64,000 bases of DNA, taken from positions 1-64,000 of the forward strand of contig JAJYXI010000053.1 of NCBI GenBank assembly GCA_021791055.1, given 5' to 3'. This document shows, piece after piece, positions 37,726 to 47,245 of this stretch; within the stretch, counting starts at the first letter, position 1, and every line of letters begins with the position of its first letter. Under the pieces are notes generated by a model. That model did no database searches. It saw only the letters and a list, made by a program, of their open reading frames with translations, and was not told where the DNA came from. This DNA is from Nitrospirota bacterium. GTDB lineage: Bacteria; Nitrospirota; Thermodesulfovibrionia; Thermodesulfovibrionales; Dissulfurispiraceae. The translations under genes were made by a program, and so were the position numbers.

Positions 37726-39717
37726 ATGAAGTTAAATATAAGGCATAGGGAAAACTTTTCTGTTCTTTTGAGCGCTATTTTTATCGGCTTAATCTTATTT
37801 TCTTTAACACTTCCCGTAGATTCGTCAGCATCAGAAAATGATATTCAAAAAACAGACTCAGCAATTCTTCTGCAAGGGAAAGACAGCCTCGATAAAGGCG
37901 ACTACGAAAGTGCAATATCACAATTAACAACAGCCTACGAAAAATTACCGATACTGGGCGACTATGCGCTGTTTTGGAGGGCAAAGGCATACGAAGGCAA
38001 AGAGGATATAGACAAGGCAATAGCTGACCTAAGAATAATTAAAGAGCGTTTCAAGGATTCTCCCCTTATAAAAAATGTCCGCATAAAAGAGATAGAACTC
38101 GCTAAAGAGAAAAATGATCCTGATATGATTAAACTGCTTGAAGGCTTTGTCAGGGATTATCCTTCTGAGTTAAATATCAAATATGCATATGCCGCATTTC
38201 TAAAGGAAAACAACGAAGCTGAAAAGGCAAAAAGGATATTCAAGGAAATATATGTATCCGTATCGCCACTTTTTAGAAGCGCATTGCAGGAACTGCCCCA
38301 GTCTGACATAACAGCAGAAGACCTCATTAAAAGGGGCGACAATCTCAATAAGGCATGGCTGTTTACAGATGCAGAAAAATGCTTGAGAGAGGCGCTTCAC
38401 AAAGACGATGGGCAGTTGAGGGCAGATATTTTAGAAAAACTGGCCTATTCCCTTTTCAGACAGAAGCGATATAAAGAAGCAGCAGATTTGTATAGAGGGC
38501 TTAATAATCGTTACTGGCGTGCAAGGTCGGTATTCAGGACAGGAGATATGGAGACCTTCGAGTCAGAAGAATTACCTGAACTCATAAAGACAGGGGACAA
38601 GCGGGTTGCATCGATGTTAATCGCATACGGTATGAAACAGAGAAGAGACGGCAATATCGAGAAGGCATTGGAGACCTTTAGCAATGCGCTATCAAAATAC
38701 CCTTCGGAAAAAGAGGAGGCGCTCTGGGCAAAAGGCTGGACTCATTATCTTTTAGGAGATTACAAAAATGCCTCTGATGTATTCTCCCAGCTCTATCAGA
38801 CATACGGAGGCTCAAAGTATCTGTACTGGAAAAATAAATGCATGGAAAAAGCGGATGGAGGAGTCCGGAAGGCATCATTACATAAAAAAAATATTCCGCA
38901 TCGCGACTATTACGGATTTCTATCCTTGCTGAAAGATAACCAGAAGCTGCCTGCCATTGAATCAAATCTTAAAGAGATATCTCAGGAGAAATTTTCCCAG
39001 AAGAATCTCCAGAGAATAGGAGAGAGGATTGATATCCTGACCGGACTCGGTTTAAAACAGGAGGCAGTTTCAGATCTGATGCACTTATCAAGGAAGAATC
39101 CCGACAATGACAAGCTTGTATATATAAGCACGCGTCTCAAAAATATCGGCAGTTACAAAATAGCCATTAACCTGATTTCAAAGGTCCCCTACAATGAAGA
39201 ACTCCATGAACTGTTTTATCCGATGGCGTTTTCGGCAGAAATTGAAGAGGCATCAAGAAAAAACAGCATTGACCCGCTTTTGATTCTTTCGGTAATGAGG
39301 GAGGAATCAAGGTTTGACACCGATGCAAGGTCTATTGCCGGGGCGCTGGGTCTAATGCAGCTCATGCCCTCCACTGCTCATAGGTTTGATAAACATGTCA
39401 AAATTGTTCTTAAAAACCACAATCAGCTTCATGATGCAAGGACAAATATCCTTATCGGCTCTTACTACCTAAGACAGCTTATAAAAAACTTCAACTCTAT
39501 TCCCTTGGCTATTGCGGCATACAATGCCGGTGAAGATGCTGTAAGAGACTGGCTCAAAAAGTGTAATTACAGCACAATAGACGAGTTCATAGAAGATATA
39601 CCTTACGATGAGACAAGAAATTATGTAAAAAGGGTTCTAACAACATATTTCGAATACCTGAGGACGAGCAGCGATGCGGATATAACTACGACAAGGAAAT
39701 ATATCGGAAATCTTTAG
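37726..39717 (+). CDS. soluble lytic murein transglycosylase
   Basis: A 663-residue periplasmic enzyme: N-terminal membrane/signal segment (VLLSAIFIGLILFSLTLP), a long alpha-superhelical region with TPR-like units (for example YESAISQLTTAYEKLP and ALETFSNALSKYPSEKEEALWAKGW), and a C-terminal SLT domain. The SLT domain has the catalytic Glu in ILSVMREESRFD (about 525), GALGLMQLMPSTA and AIAAYNAGEDAV. It cleaves peptidoglycan to anhydromuropeptides. It starts 2 bp after ald. Confidence 0.9.
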   Translation: MKLNIRHRENFSVLLSAIFIGLILFSLTLPVDSSASENDIQKTDSAILLQGKDSLDKGDYESAISQLTTAYEKLPILGDYALFWRAKAYEGKEDIDKAIADLRIIKERFKDSPLIKNVRIKEIELAKEKNDPDMIKLLEGFVRDYPSELNIKYAYAAFLKENNEAEKAKRIFKEIYVSVSPLFRSALQELPQSDITAEDLIKRGDNLNKAWLFTDAEKCLREALHKDDGQLRADILEKLAYSLFRQKRYKEAADLYRGLNNRYWRARSVFRTGDMETFESEELPELIKTGDKRVASMLIAYGMKQRRDGNIEKALETFSNALSKYPSEKEEALWAKGWTHYLLGDYKNASDVFSQLYQTYGGSKYLYWKNKCMEKADGGVRKASLHKKNIPHRDYYGFLSLLKDNQKLPAIESNLKEISQEKFSQKNLQRIGERIDILTGLGLKQEAVSDLMHLSRKNPDNDKLVYISTRLKNIGSYKIAINLISKVPYNEELHELFYPMAFSAEIEEASRKNSIDPLLILSVMREESRFDTDARSIAGALGLMQLMPSTAHRFDKHVKIVLKNHNQLHDARTNILIGSYYLRQLIKNFNSIPLAIAAYNAGEDAVRDWLKKCNYSTIDEFIEDIPYDETRNYVKRVLTTYFEYLRTSSDADITTTRKYIGNL

Positions 39718-39799
39718 TCTTCTTCCGGTTTATTTTTCAGGCGGAAATTTTGTATTATTTTTAATCTGATTGCTACAAATTACAGAGAAGGAGGCAGTT

Positions 39800-40021
39800 G
39801 TGGAAATACTGAAGACATTCGAAGAAAAAATAGCCGTTGCAGTTGAAAAGGTCAAGACACTAAAGGAAGAAAAGAATAGCCTTGAAAAAAGGGTTGAAGA
39901 TCTCGAGGATGCCATCAGATTAAAGGATCAGGAGATCGAGAGACTAACTCTGGAAAAGTTATCCGTAAAAAACCAGATTGAAGACTTATTAAACGAGCTT
40001 GACTCGGTAGGACTGAAATAA
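39800..40021 (+). CDS. short coiled-coil protein (ZapB-like)
   Basis: A 73-residue, entirely helical coiled-coil protein with heptads throughout (KVKTLKEEKNSLEKRVEDLEDAI). I chose the GTG at 39800, preceded by AAGGAGG. Its size, composition and position directly before zapA suggest a role in Z-ring assembly like ZapB, but coiled coils give little homology information. Confidence 0.65.
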   Translation: MEILKTFEEKIAVAVEKVKTLKEEKNSLEKRVEDLEDAIRLKDQEIERLTLEKLSVKNQIEDLLNELDSVGLK

Positions 40022-40032
40022 AGGGGGATCCT

Positions 40033-40054
40033 AAAAAAGTCAAAAGACTTTTTT
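40033..40054 (+). terminator. hairpin between the coiled-coil gene and zapA
   Basis: AAAAAAGTC and GACTTTTTT form a 9-bp stem around AAAA, followed by GG rather than more T. It could attenuate read-through into zapA or protect the upstream message. Confidence 0.5.
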
Positions 40055-40072
40055 GGATATTGATTAGGAGCC

Positions 40073-40348
40073 ATGGGCAGTATAGAGGTACATATACTTG
40101 GACAGAAATATGTAATAAAGGGCGATGCAGCCCCGGAATATATTCAACAGATTGCAGACTTTGTAGACGGCAAGCTTCAGGAGGTCTATGCCACCTCTCC
40201 TGATATAACGCCCCTGAAGGCTGCAATCCTTGCTGCATTAAATATTGCCGATGAGCTGCACAGGATTAAAAATGAATACAACTCCATCTCACAAAGCATA
40301 AAACATATCGAAAACAAGGCTGATAGTATAATCAAGCTCTTTGATTAG
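40073..40348 (+). CDS. zapA: cell division protein ZapA
   Basis: A 91-residue FtsZ-ring crosslinker. It starts with the beta segment IEVHILGQKYVIKGDAAPEYIQQIADFVDGKL of the ZapA N-terminal domain, then a hydrophobic helix (LKAAILAALNIADEL) and a coiled coil. RBS AGGAG lies 5-10 nt upstream. Convergent with the GGDEF gene, overlapping by 4 bp. Confidence 0.88.
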   Translation: MGSIEVHILGQKYVIKGDAAPEYIQQIADFVDGKLQEVYATSPDITPLKAAILAALNIADELHRIKNEYNSISQSIKHIENKADSIIKLFD

Positions 40349-41286
40349 TGGGCAAATTCGTGCTGCCTTTTATCCACCCTGAAACAACCGCCTCCGGTAC
40401 ACTTGGCATACTTCTTCATTTCGGATGCTACCTCTGCTATCTCGCCGTAATGTGAAAACTTTCTAATCTTGTTGTGAACTGCTCCTATCGAGATGCCTAT
40501 CAGCGGGAATGTCCTTTTATTTCCCTCCCTATCAACAGATTCTATGAAACCCCTTACCCTGTCTTCTGCATCATAAAAGGTAGGTATTATCTTATTGAAA
40601 TTATCCAGAATCTCTCTGGATGCATCTTCTATATACCCGCTGTCCATTATAAACACAAAGTCATCGCCGCCTATATGACCGACAAAGCTCCCATGAGGCT
40701 GTTTGCCTTTGACTATATTCAGAATAAGGCGTCCGAGCATCTTCAAGACCTCATCTCCCCGGCTGAAACCATACCTGTCATTGTAAGGCTTGAAATAATC
40801 GAGGTCGGCATAGGCGAGTGCAAAAATATCTCCGGCATCCAATCTTTTCTGTATCTGCTTGATTATTGCAATGTTCCCCGGCAGCCGCGTAAGAGGGTTA
40901 ACCTCAATAGTCCTCTCTGCCCTGTGCATGCATAAGCCAACCTTTGTCAGCAACTCCATCTCAAGACACGATTTTCTTAAATAGTCGTCAACAAGCAGAG
41001 AATCCCAGTCCTGTATGACAAACCTATCATCGAATATTGCGAGGACAGGCAACTGCCCAAATATAGGGTCGCCTTTCAATTCATTTACAATATTCACTGT
41101 GAAATCATCCGTATCTGTGCCAATATCTATAATCAGCATGTCCGGAATGGAGTTGTAAATATAATCGAGGGAAGACTGCATATTTGAAAAGTCGACCACC
41201 CTGTAAGAATCCTTCAGTATCCTGTCCATTATGCTCGTTAAGACCATGTCTCTGGATATGACGACTACTGTATTTAGGCTACTCAT
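40345..41286 (-). CDS. GGDEF-domain protein (diguanylate cyclase) with receiver-like N-terminus
   Basis: A 313-residue protein with an N-terminal receiver-like domain (TVVVISRDMVLTSIMDRIL; candidate Asp in LIIDIGTD, but the acidic pair is missing) and a GGDEF domain from about 130. The signature reads HIGGDDFVF, an allowed GG[DE][DE]F form. A DPLTRLPGN-like start (NPLTRLPGNIAI) and LAYADLDYFKPYNDRYGF precede it. It should make cyclic di-GMP. It overlaps the HDOD gene upstream by 8 bp in a signalling operon. Confidence 0.85.
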   Translation of the reverse strand: MSSLNTVVVISRDMVLTSIMDRILKDSYRVVDFSNMQSSLDYIYNSIPDMLIIDIGTDTDDFTVNIVNELKGDPIFGQLPVLAIFDDRFVIQDWDSLLVDDYLRKSCLEMELLTKVGLCMHRAERTIEVNPLTRLPGNIAIIKQIQKRLDAGDIFALAYADLDYFKPYNDRYGFSRGDEVLKMLGRLILNIVKGKQPHGSFVGHIGGDDFVFIMDSGYIEDASREILDNFNKIIPTFYDAEDRVRGFIESVDREGNKRTFPLIGISIGAVHNKIRKFSHYGEIAEVASEMKKYAKCTGGGCFRVDKRQHEFAH

Positions 41287-42115
41287 CGGAAAGAAGGAAA
41301 TCCTCTGCCTGGGATAAGGAGTCTTCCATCTCCTTGATTATATCTTTTAAATCCGCTTCCGACAGGTCAAGCATTTGCCATGCAGCGTTATTAATTGCCG
41401 GCACAAAGTTATCACCGGCAAAACCGAATCCCTTTATCCTCACAAGGATATCGGACAGGTGCACTATCGCTGTCTGCATGGTTACATTTTTCGACAGGTG
41501 GGGTTTGTGGTGATACTCTATCACCTCAACCAGACGATAGGGGAAATTCCATTTCTGGGCGATCCATGCCCCTGCATCGGCGTGATTGATACCAAAATAG
41601 TTTTTCTCTGCATCAAATATAAAAATATCCTTTGTCTCTGCTTCGGCCATAATCTTTTTGTATTCGTCAGGGAACTTCAATCCCAGAACAACCTTCCCTA
41701 TGTCGTGAAGCAGGGCAGCAACAGAAACCTCCTCTGGTTCCTTCAAATCTTTCTTTTTAGCGATTATCCTTGCTGTAATGGCACAGCCAAGGGAGTGCTC
41801 CCAGAGTCCGACCATGGTCTTTTGCATCGCCTCAAAAACAGAGACGCCGAGAAGCATTCCTTTTACAACATTTAACCCTAAAAGTATCAATGCCTGACTT
41901 ACAGAAGATATCCTGCCGGGGAATCCGTAAACAGGCGAGTTAACCACCTTGAGAACCCTTGATGTAAGGACAGGGTCGTTTGATATAAAGCTGCCCACTT
42001 CATTCAGAGATATCCCGGGATTTTCGATAACAACCAAAAGCTTCCTCAAAACGCTCGGTATTGTCGGAAGTGTATCGATCTTCTCAATCTGACTGCGCAG
42101 CGCCTGTATGTCCAT
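41279..42115 (-). CDS. HDOD-domain signalling protein
   Basis: A 278-residue HDOD protein: LRSQIEKIDTLPTIPSVLRKLL at the start, GFPGRISSVSQALILLGLNVVKGMLLG, and an LLHDIGKVVLG segment that preserves an HD pair. HDOD proteins regulate motility, biofilm and c-di-GMP signalling, often without enzymatic activity. It is paralogous to the gene at 42467, nearly equal in length and highly similar, and they flank a 98-residue gene. Together with the GGDEF gene it forms an operon. Confidence 0.85.
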   Translation of the reverse strand: MDIQALRSQIEKIDTLPTIPSVLRKLLVVIENPGISLNEVGSFISNDPVLTSRVLKVVNSPVYGFPGRISSVSQALILLGLNVVKGMLLGVSVFEAMQKTMVGLWEHSLGCAITARIIAKKKDLKEPEEVSVAALLHDIGKVVLGLKFPDEYKKIMAEAETKDIFIFDAEKNYFGINHADAGAWIAQKWNFPYRLVEVIEYHHKPHLSKNVTMQTAIVHLSDILVRIKGFGFAGDNFVPAINNAAWQMLDLSEADLKDIIKEMEDSLSQAEDFLLSDE

Positions 42116-42117
42116 AG

Positions 42118-42414
42118 CTATTTATACAATTCCTCCACATGTTCCTTAAACAGTTTTTTTAACATCCCCATATGCGGCTCGTTTTCTGTCTTTTTGAACC
42201 TCGCATCTATCTCTGCCATAATATCTTCCTTTGATTTTTGAGGCTTTGATGCCCCTTCGACATAAACGCTGCTCACATTCATATTTTGAAGCCTCTCGAT
42301 AAGGGAGTCCGTAATCTCTGTGCCCTCCCCAAGGAGAATCATGCCTGCTTCATTCACAACCGGCTTTGATAGTTTCATCCCGGGCTTAAGATTGTTGACA
42401 GAAACCTTCGGCAA
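42118..42414 (-). CDS. small protein resembling the N-terminal domain of HD-GYP regulators
   Basis: A 98-residue protein starting MPKVSVNNLKPGMKLSKPVVNEAGMILLGEGTEIT, a beta-rich module found at the N-terminus of c-di-GMP phosphodiesterase-type regulators. It ends with a charged helix. Here it is a separate gene between two HDOD genes, and may be an adaptor for them. No catalytic residues are visible. Confidence 0.6.
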   Translation of the reverse strand: MPKVSVNNLKPGMKLSKPVVNEAGMILLGEGTEITDSLIERLQNMNVSSVYVEGASKPQKSKEDIMAEIDARFKKTENEPHMGMLKKLFKEHVEELYK

Positions 42415-42466
42415 ACTTTACCTCCTATTTAACGCGTTTGGAAGGTATTATATCACAATGTTTCTC

Positions 42467-43303
42467 TTAAATATCTATGAGAAGCACATCTTCTGTGCGC
42501 ACAAAAGAGTCTTCCATCTCATCCAATATCTCTTTTATATCTGTCTCTGTGAAATCAAGCATCTCCCAGACCGAGGGATTCACTGCAGGGACAAGAGCAT
42601 CTCCTGCAAAACCAAACCCCTTTGCCCTCACAAGAATATCGGACAAGTGCACTATCGCTGTCTGGACTGGGACATTTTTTGAAAGATGAGGCTTATGGTG
42701 GTATTCTATCACCTCAACCAGATTTCTCGGAAACTTCCATTTCTCTGTAAGCCATGCCCCAACAGTAGCGTGGCTTACGCTGAAATAATTCTTCTCTGAA
42801 TCGAATACAAAAATGTCTTTCTTTTCCGCCTCGCTCATAACTTTTTTATATTTATCTGAAAATTTCAGTCCCAATACAACCTTTCCTATGTCATGAAGCA
42901 AGGCCGCAACAGAAACCTCTTCAAGGTAACTTAATGCCTTCTTCTTTGAGATTATCCTTGCAGTAATCGCACAGCCAACCGAGTGCTCCCATAGTCCTGC
43001 CATTACCTTCTTCATAACCTCAAAGACAGAAACGCCAAGAAGCATGCCTTTGACAACATTTAACCCTAAAAGTATCAATGCCTGACTCACGGTCGATATC
43101 CTGCCCGGAAACCCATAAATCGGCGAATTGACCACCCTGAGAATCCTCGATGTAAGTACCAGGTCTTTCAGTATGAAATTGCCTATCTCACTGAGAGAAA
43201 CATTTGGATTTTCTATAATATTCAACAGGTTTTTTAAGACAGGAGGTACCGTCGGAAGGTTGTCTATCTTTTCAATCTTGCTGCGTAATATCCATGCGTC
43301 CAT
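42467..43303 (-). CDS. HDOD-domain signalling protein (paralogue)
   Basis: A 278-residue paralogue of the protein at 41279, with the same order of segments (KIDNLPTVPPVLKNLL, GFPGRISTVSQALILLGLNVVKGMLLG, LLHDIGKVVLGLKF) and the same length. The similarity extends over the full gene, so a local duplication is clear. It is the first gene of the HDOD-HDOD-GGDEF operon and is divergent from the PhoU-like gene. Confidence 0.85.
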   Translation of the reverse strand: MDAWILRSKIEKIDNLPTVPPVLKNLLNIIENPNVSLSEIGNFILKDLVLTSRILRVVNSPIYGFPGRISTVSQALILLGLNVVKGMLLGVSVFEVMKKVMAGLWEHSVGCAITARIISKKKALSYLEEVSVAALLHDIGKVVLGLKFSDKYKKVMSEAEKKDIFVFDSEKNYFSVSHATVGAWLTEKWKFPRNLVEVIEYHHKPHLSKNVPVQTAIVHLSDILVRAKGFGFAGDALVPAVNPSVWEMLDFTETDIKEILDEMEDSFVRTEDVLLIDI

Positions 43304-43409
43304 CTTCTAATTCCCCACATTTTTCTGATTTATTGATATTTTAGCATATCCTTGCAGAAGGACATACAATCTGATATGCTTTAAAAAAATACAGAAGGAG
43401 GGGATAGAT

Positions 43410-44027
43410 ATGAAAGAGGATGTTAAAGATTTATTAAGGTCAATACATTTTATGGGAAATAATGCAGAAAACTGTATATCCCTTTTACAAACCGCATTTA
43501 TTTATAATTCATCAAAACCTCTAAAGGACTGCCACTCCAGGGTGGAAGACATTAAAAAAGCTGAAGCCCCGCTGACAAAAAGGACTACAGAAATATCACG
43601 GGACAATCCAGATCTTAAACCATATATCTCTATCCCGGTACACCTTTTAAGGATTGGCGAGAACATCGAAAAACTCACGGAACTAATGGACAAAAAGATA
43701 AAAGACAACATCCTTTTCAGCGACAGGGCTGTTACAGAAATAACATTTCTCCTGCAGAGACTCAGTGATATTCTGAGGCCGACAGCAGACATGATACTTG
43801 CAAAAAACACAATCCTGAGAAGATATATTGAAGAGTCAGAGATAGGAATCGTAAAAAGGGCAACAGAATATGCAACATTGCATGAAGAAAGACTGATTGA
43901 AGGTTTATGTCTTCCGGTGGCATCATCTATATACATAAACATGCTTGACGCAATAAAGAATATCGCATGGCATGCAAAGGAGATAGCTGTAAAACTTGTA
44001 GAATGGTCTCTGCCCAAGGCACAATGA
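43410..44027 (+). CDS. PhoU-like helical protein
   Basis: A 205-residue, all-helical protein. Segments HLLRIGENIEKLTELMDKKI (near 75) and LDAIKNIAWHAKEIAVKLVEW (near 180) resemble the repeated helical bundle of PhoU, where they carry metal-binding residues. Whether it controls phosphate uptake or is a scaffold is unknown. It has AGGAGG upstream and a good terminator after it, so it is a single-gene unit. Confidence 0.5.
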   Translation: MKEDVKDLLRSIHFMGNNAENCISLLQTAFIYNSSKPLKDCHSRVEDIKKAEAPLTKRTTEISRDNPDLKPYISIPVHLLRIGENIEKLTELMDKKIKDNILFSDRAVTEITFLLQRLSDILRPTADMILAKNTILRRYIEESEIGIVKRATEYATLHEERLIEGLCLPVASSIYINMLDAIKNIAWHAKEIAVKLVEWSLPKAQ

Positions 44028-44033
44028 AGGGGC

Positions 44034-44059
44034 AAAAGGGGGACTTGCGTCCCCTTTTT
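44034..44059 (+). terminator. rho-independent terminator after the PhoU-like gene
   Basis: AAAAGGGGGAC pairs with GTCCCCTTTTT across the loop TTGC, ending in five T. Confidence 0.8.
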
Positions 44060-44092
44060 GAAATCCCCCCGAAGATTATAATAAATTAAATT

Positions 44093-45004
44093 ATGCATAT
44101 TGTAGCTTATCTAAGGCTGTCCCGTGACGAGCTATGGGAGAAGGTAAGACTTTCTGAAGAGATATTAAAAAGATGCGCCCTATGTCCGAGAAACTGCAAG
44201 GTTGACAGGACTTCAGGGGAGATAGGTTTTTGCAGGACAGGCAACAAGCCTTTTGTTGCGAGCTGGGGGCCTCATTTCGGGGAGGAAAGGCCCCTTGTCG
44301 GAAGATTCGGCTCAGGAACAGTATTCTTCAGTTTCTGCAACCTTGGGTGCATATTCTGCCAGAACTGGACTATAAGCCATCTTGGCGAAGGGAACGAAAT
44401 ATCCTTTGAAAAACTTGCTGAAATAATGCTGGAGATTCAGGACATGGGCTGCCACAATATAAACTTAGTCACACCAACCCACCAGATGCCCATGATACTT
44501 CGCTCCATAGCAATTGCATCGGAAATGGGTCTGAATATCCCGATTGTGTATAACTGCGGAGGATACGAATCCCTTGAGGCGATTAAAATACTCGACGGAG
44601 TTGTGGACATATACATGCCTGATTTCAAATATTCAGACCCGCAAATGGCTTTAAAATACTCAAAGGCAAAGGATTATCCGGAGAAGGCAAAGGCTGCAAT
44701 AAAAGAGATGCACAGACAGGTTGGAGATCTGATGATAGATGAAAGAGGGATAGCATCGAGGGGACTCCTCGTAAGGCACCTTATCCTTCCAGAAGGCATT
44801 GCAGGCACAAAGGAGGTTGTGAGATTCATTGCAGAGGAGATATCCAAAAACACATACATAAACATCATGGATCAGTATTACCCGTGTTATAAGGCATTCG
44901 AGCACCCTCCCCTCGACAGGAGGATAACGACAAAGGAATATTCAGAGGCTGTAAAAATGGCAATGGATGCAGGATTAAAAAGAATTGATGGGGTGACGAT
45001 ATAA
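44093..45004 (+). CDS. radical SAM protein (PflA/PflX-like)
   Basis: A 303-residue radical SAM protein. A cysteine-rich entry CALCPRNCKVDRTSGEIGFC (residues about 22-41) is followed by the SAM cluster motif CNLGCIFCQNW (CxxxCxxC, about 82-89). This architecture matches the PflX/YgkA and glycyl-radical-activator-like families, whose targets are often unknown. The first cysteines probably hold a second metal site. The next gene, a beta-CASP hydrolase, starts 28 bp later. Confidence 0.85.
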   Translation: MHIVAYLRLSRDELWEKVRLSEEILKRCALCPRNCKVDRTSGEIGFCRTGNKPFVASWGPHFGEERPLVGRFGSGTVFFSFCNLGCIFCQNWTISHLGEGNEISFEKLAEIMLEIQDMGCHNINLVTPTHQMPMILRSIAIASEMGLNIPIVYNCGGYESLEAIKILDGVVDIYMPDFKYSDPQMALKYSKAKDYPEKAKAAIKEMHRQVGDLMIDERGIASRGLLVRHLILPEGIAGTKEVVRFIAEEISKNTYINIMDQYYPCYKAFEHPPLDRRITTKEYSEAVKMAMDAGLKRIDGVTI

Positions 45005-45032
45005 AAATCAGAAGACAGACAACAGAAGACAA

Positions 45033-46415
45033 ATGAAGATAAGATTTTTTGGCGGTATCAGAACAGTCACAGGCACATGTTTTCACATATCCGTAAACGA
45101 TATGCAGATACTCGTGGACTGCGGCATGTATCAGGGAGAGAATGCCGATGAAATAAACAAAACCCCTTTCGATTTCAGGCCCGAGGACATTGACCATCTC
45201 TTTCTGACACATGCGCATATAGACCATTCAGGACTCATCCCAAAACTTGTAAAAGACGGATTTAAGGGCAGAATAATAACCACATCAGCCACTGCAGACT
45301 TAGCCGAAATAATGCTTTACGATTCAGCGCAGATACAGGAGAAGGATGCAGAATGGCTGACGAAAAAGGCATTAAGAAAAGGTGTCGATGCCGTATTTGA
45401 GCCGCTTTATACAGGAGAAGACGTAAGGGCATCAATCCCCCTATTTGAGAGGAAATCTTACGGGAAGATGGAACACCTCGGCAGAGGCGTAAGATACCGA
45501 TTCATAGATGCAGGCCACATACTCGGCTCAGGTACGCTGGAGCTATGGTATCAGGACAGCCCGGTCGAAAAAAGAATCGTGTTCTCAGGGGACATAGGCA
45601 AAAAGGGAAATCCCATAATCAATGATCCCCAGCATGTAGAGGCAGCAGACTATGTGGTAATAGAATCGACTTATGGCAACAGATTGCACAAGGGAGTGGA
45701 AGAAAGCATTGATGAGCTTGTGGAGGCGATAAAAATTACATTCAAAAGGGGAGGCAATGTACTCATACCCGCCTTTGCTGTTGGAAGAACGCAGGATATT
45801 TTATATTCTTTGAACAAACTCGCCAGAGAAGGGAGGCTCGATAATCTCGATGTCTATGTTGACAGCCCCCTCGCTGAAGATGCAACAAAGATATATCTTG
45901 CGCATCCTGAATGTTTTGATGAAGAGGCAATGAAAATGTTTCAGAGAAAACACGGCGATGCCATAAAACTCCACTTCACAGCAGCGATAGAAGAATCGCA
46001 GAAGATAAACAGAATAAAGTCAGGGGCTATAATTATCGCAGGAAGCGGCATGTGCGAAGGCGGAAGGATAAGGCATCACTTCAAACACAATCTTTGGCGT
46101 CCTGAATGCAGCATAATATTCATGGGTTTTCAGGCAAAGGGAACTCTTGGAAGAAAGATTATTGAAGGGGCAAAGACAGTGCATATCCTTGGAGAAGAAA
46201 TAGCTGTGAAGGCAAAGATATATACCATCGGAGGATTTTCAGCCCATGCAGACCAGAATGAGCTTTTGGAGTGGCTAAGCGCATTTTCGAACAAACCGGA
46301 GGTATTCATAGTTCACGGCGAAGAAGAAGTCTCCATCGAGTTCGAAGATATTGTCAAGGAGAAATTCGGATTTATAACCCATGTGCCGGAAAAGGGGGAG
46401 GAATTTGAGATTTAA
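45033..46415 (+). CDS. MBL-fold beta-CASP hydrolase (RNA-processing type)
   Basis: A 460-residue metallo-beta-lactamase with the zinc motif FLTHAHIDHSGLIPKL (near 55), GDIGKKGNPII, a beta-CASP domain from about 195 and a terminal RMMBL-type HGEEEV...F segment. ASGxMCEGGR-like sequence GSGMCEGGRIRHHF lies near 345. Such proteins are exo- or endoribonucleases related to CPSF73; no signal peptide is present. The substrate is inferred only. Confidence 0.9.
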   Translation: MKIRFFGGIRTVTGTCFHISVNDMQILVDCGMYQGENADEINKTPFDFRPEDIDHLFLTHAHIDHSGLIPKLVKDGFKGRIITTSATADLAEIMLYDSAQIQEKDAEWLTKKALRKGVDAVFEPLYTGEDVRASIPLFERKSYGKMEHLGRGVRYRFIDAGHILGSGTLELWYQDSPVEKRIVFSGDIGKKGNPIINDPQHVEAADYVVIESTYGNRLHKGVEESIDELVEAIKITFKRGGNVLIPAFAVGRTQDILYSLNKLAREGRLDNLDVYVDSPLAEDATKIYLAHPECFDEEAMKMFQRKHGDAIKLHFTAAIEESQKINRIKSGAIIIAGSGMCEGGRIRHHFKHNLWRPECSIIFMGFQAKGTLGRKIIEGAKTVHILGEEIAVKAKIYTIGGFSAHADQNELLEWLSAFSNKPEVFIVHGEEEVSIEFEDIVKEKFGFITHVPEKGEEFEI

Positions 46416-46598
46416 GCATATATTCGATAAACAGTGATGGCACGACTGCCTTTTGCAAAATTAATTAGATGTTTGTCCTTTTTTGAAAACAAAAACAGAA
46501 TATAATAGTTTTTCTTATTATTAATGCAGGGGGCAGTCGTTACTTTGCCCCTTAGAGAACCCAGAAATTTTGCGTCAAGTCAGCCGCACCATCACTGT

Positions 46599-47081
46599 TT
46601 ATGCTATTGGAATTATCTCTGCATCCATCGTCTCAAGATTTACAATAGCAACCGTTGGTTTTCCATAAAGCCAGCCGCACACCTCTCCGGGATTAACAAT
46701 CAGCGTGTTTTTGACCTTTTTGATTAACGGCTCATGGGTATGTCCATAAACCACAAGGTCAAAGCGCCCGCTATCGGCAAGCTCATCAACAACATCAGGC
46801 TCGTGCATCACAACAATCCTTCTTTCATGAAGGCTGAGTTTATAAGGCTGTGTGTAAATCCTGTCCTGATACAGCTTTTTCAGGAGAATCCTTTCACCAT
46901 CGTTATTCCCGAATATGCCCGTAAAACCACCCTTAAAATGCTTTATAACCCTCCATGTAAAAGGAGAACAGAAATCCCCTGCATGGATTATATGCTCAAC
47001 ATTCCTTTCATTGAAAACATCCATAACCTTCCTCAGATTATCGAGATGGTCATGAGTGTCTGAGATTATGCCAACAATCAT
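46599..47081 (-). CDS. YfcE-family metallophosphoesterase
   Basis: A 160-residue calcineurin-like phosphoesterase with GIISDTHDH (D and H ligands), HAGDFCS, GNND, VYGHTHEP motifs, all metal ligands in order. YfcE family enzymes hydrolyse phosphodiesters in vitro. Single gene between the MBL hydrolase and the CRISPR island; the preceding 183 bp carries nothing recognisable. Confidence 0.88.
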   Translation of the reverse strand: MIVGIISDTHDHLDNLRKVMDVFNERNVEHIIHAGDFCSPFTWRVIKHFKGGFTGIFGNNDGERILLKKLYQDRIYTQPYKLSLHERRIVVMHEPDVVDELADSGRFDLVVYGHTHEPLIKKVKNTLIVNPGEVCGWLYGKPTVAIVNLETMDAEIIPIA

Positions 47082-47174
47082 AAAACCTCCGGAAAATAAT
47101 TAATTGAGCCATTTTATCACAGCCAGAAAATTTATCACAACCTGTTTCTGCCTGATTTTTCAGTAAATTTTATA

Positions 47175-47203
47175 TTGAAAAGCACTCTGAATAGTTGTAT
47201 ATT
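47175..47203 (+). promoter_or_regulatory. sigma70-type promoter before the MNT/HEPN pair
   Basis: TTGAAA (47175-47180) and TATATT (47198-47203) are 17 bp apart, 43 bp before the nucleotidyltransferase gene. It is the only strong match upstream of the CRISPR-Cas island and could drive it too. Confidence 0.5.
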
Positions 47204-47245
47204 TAAAATATGATAAAGAATGCCCAACGGGAAGGGATTAATTAA

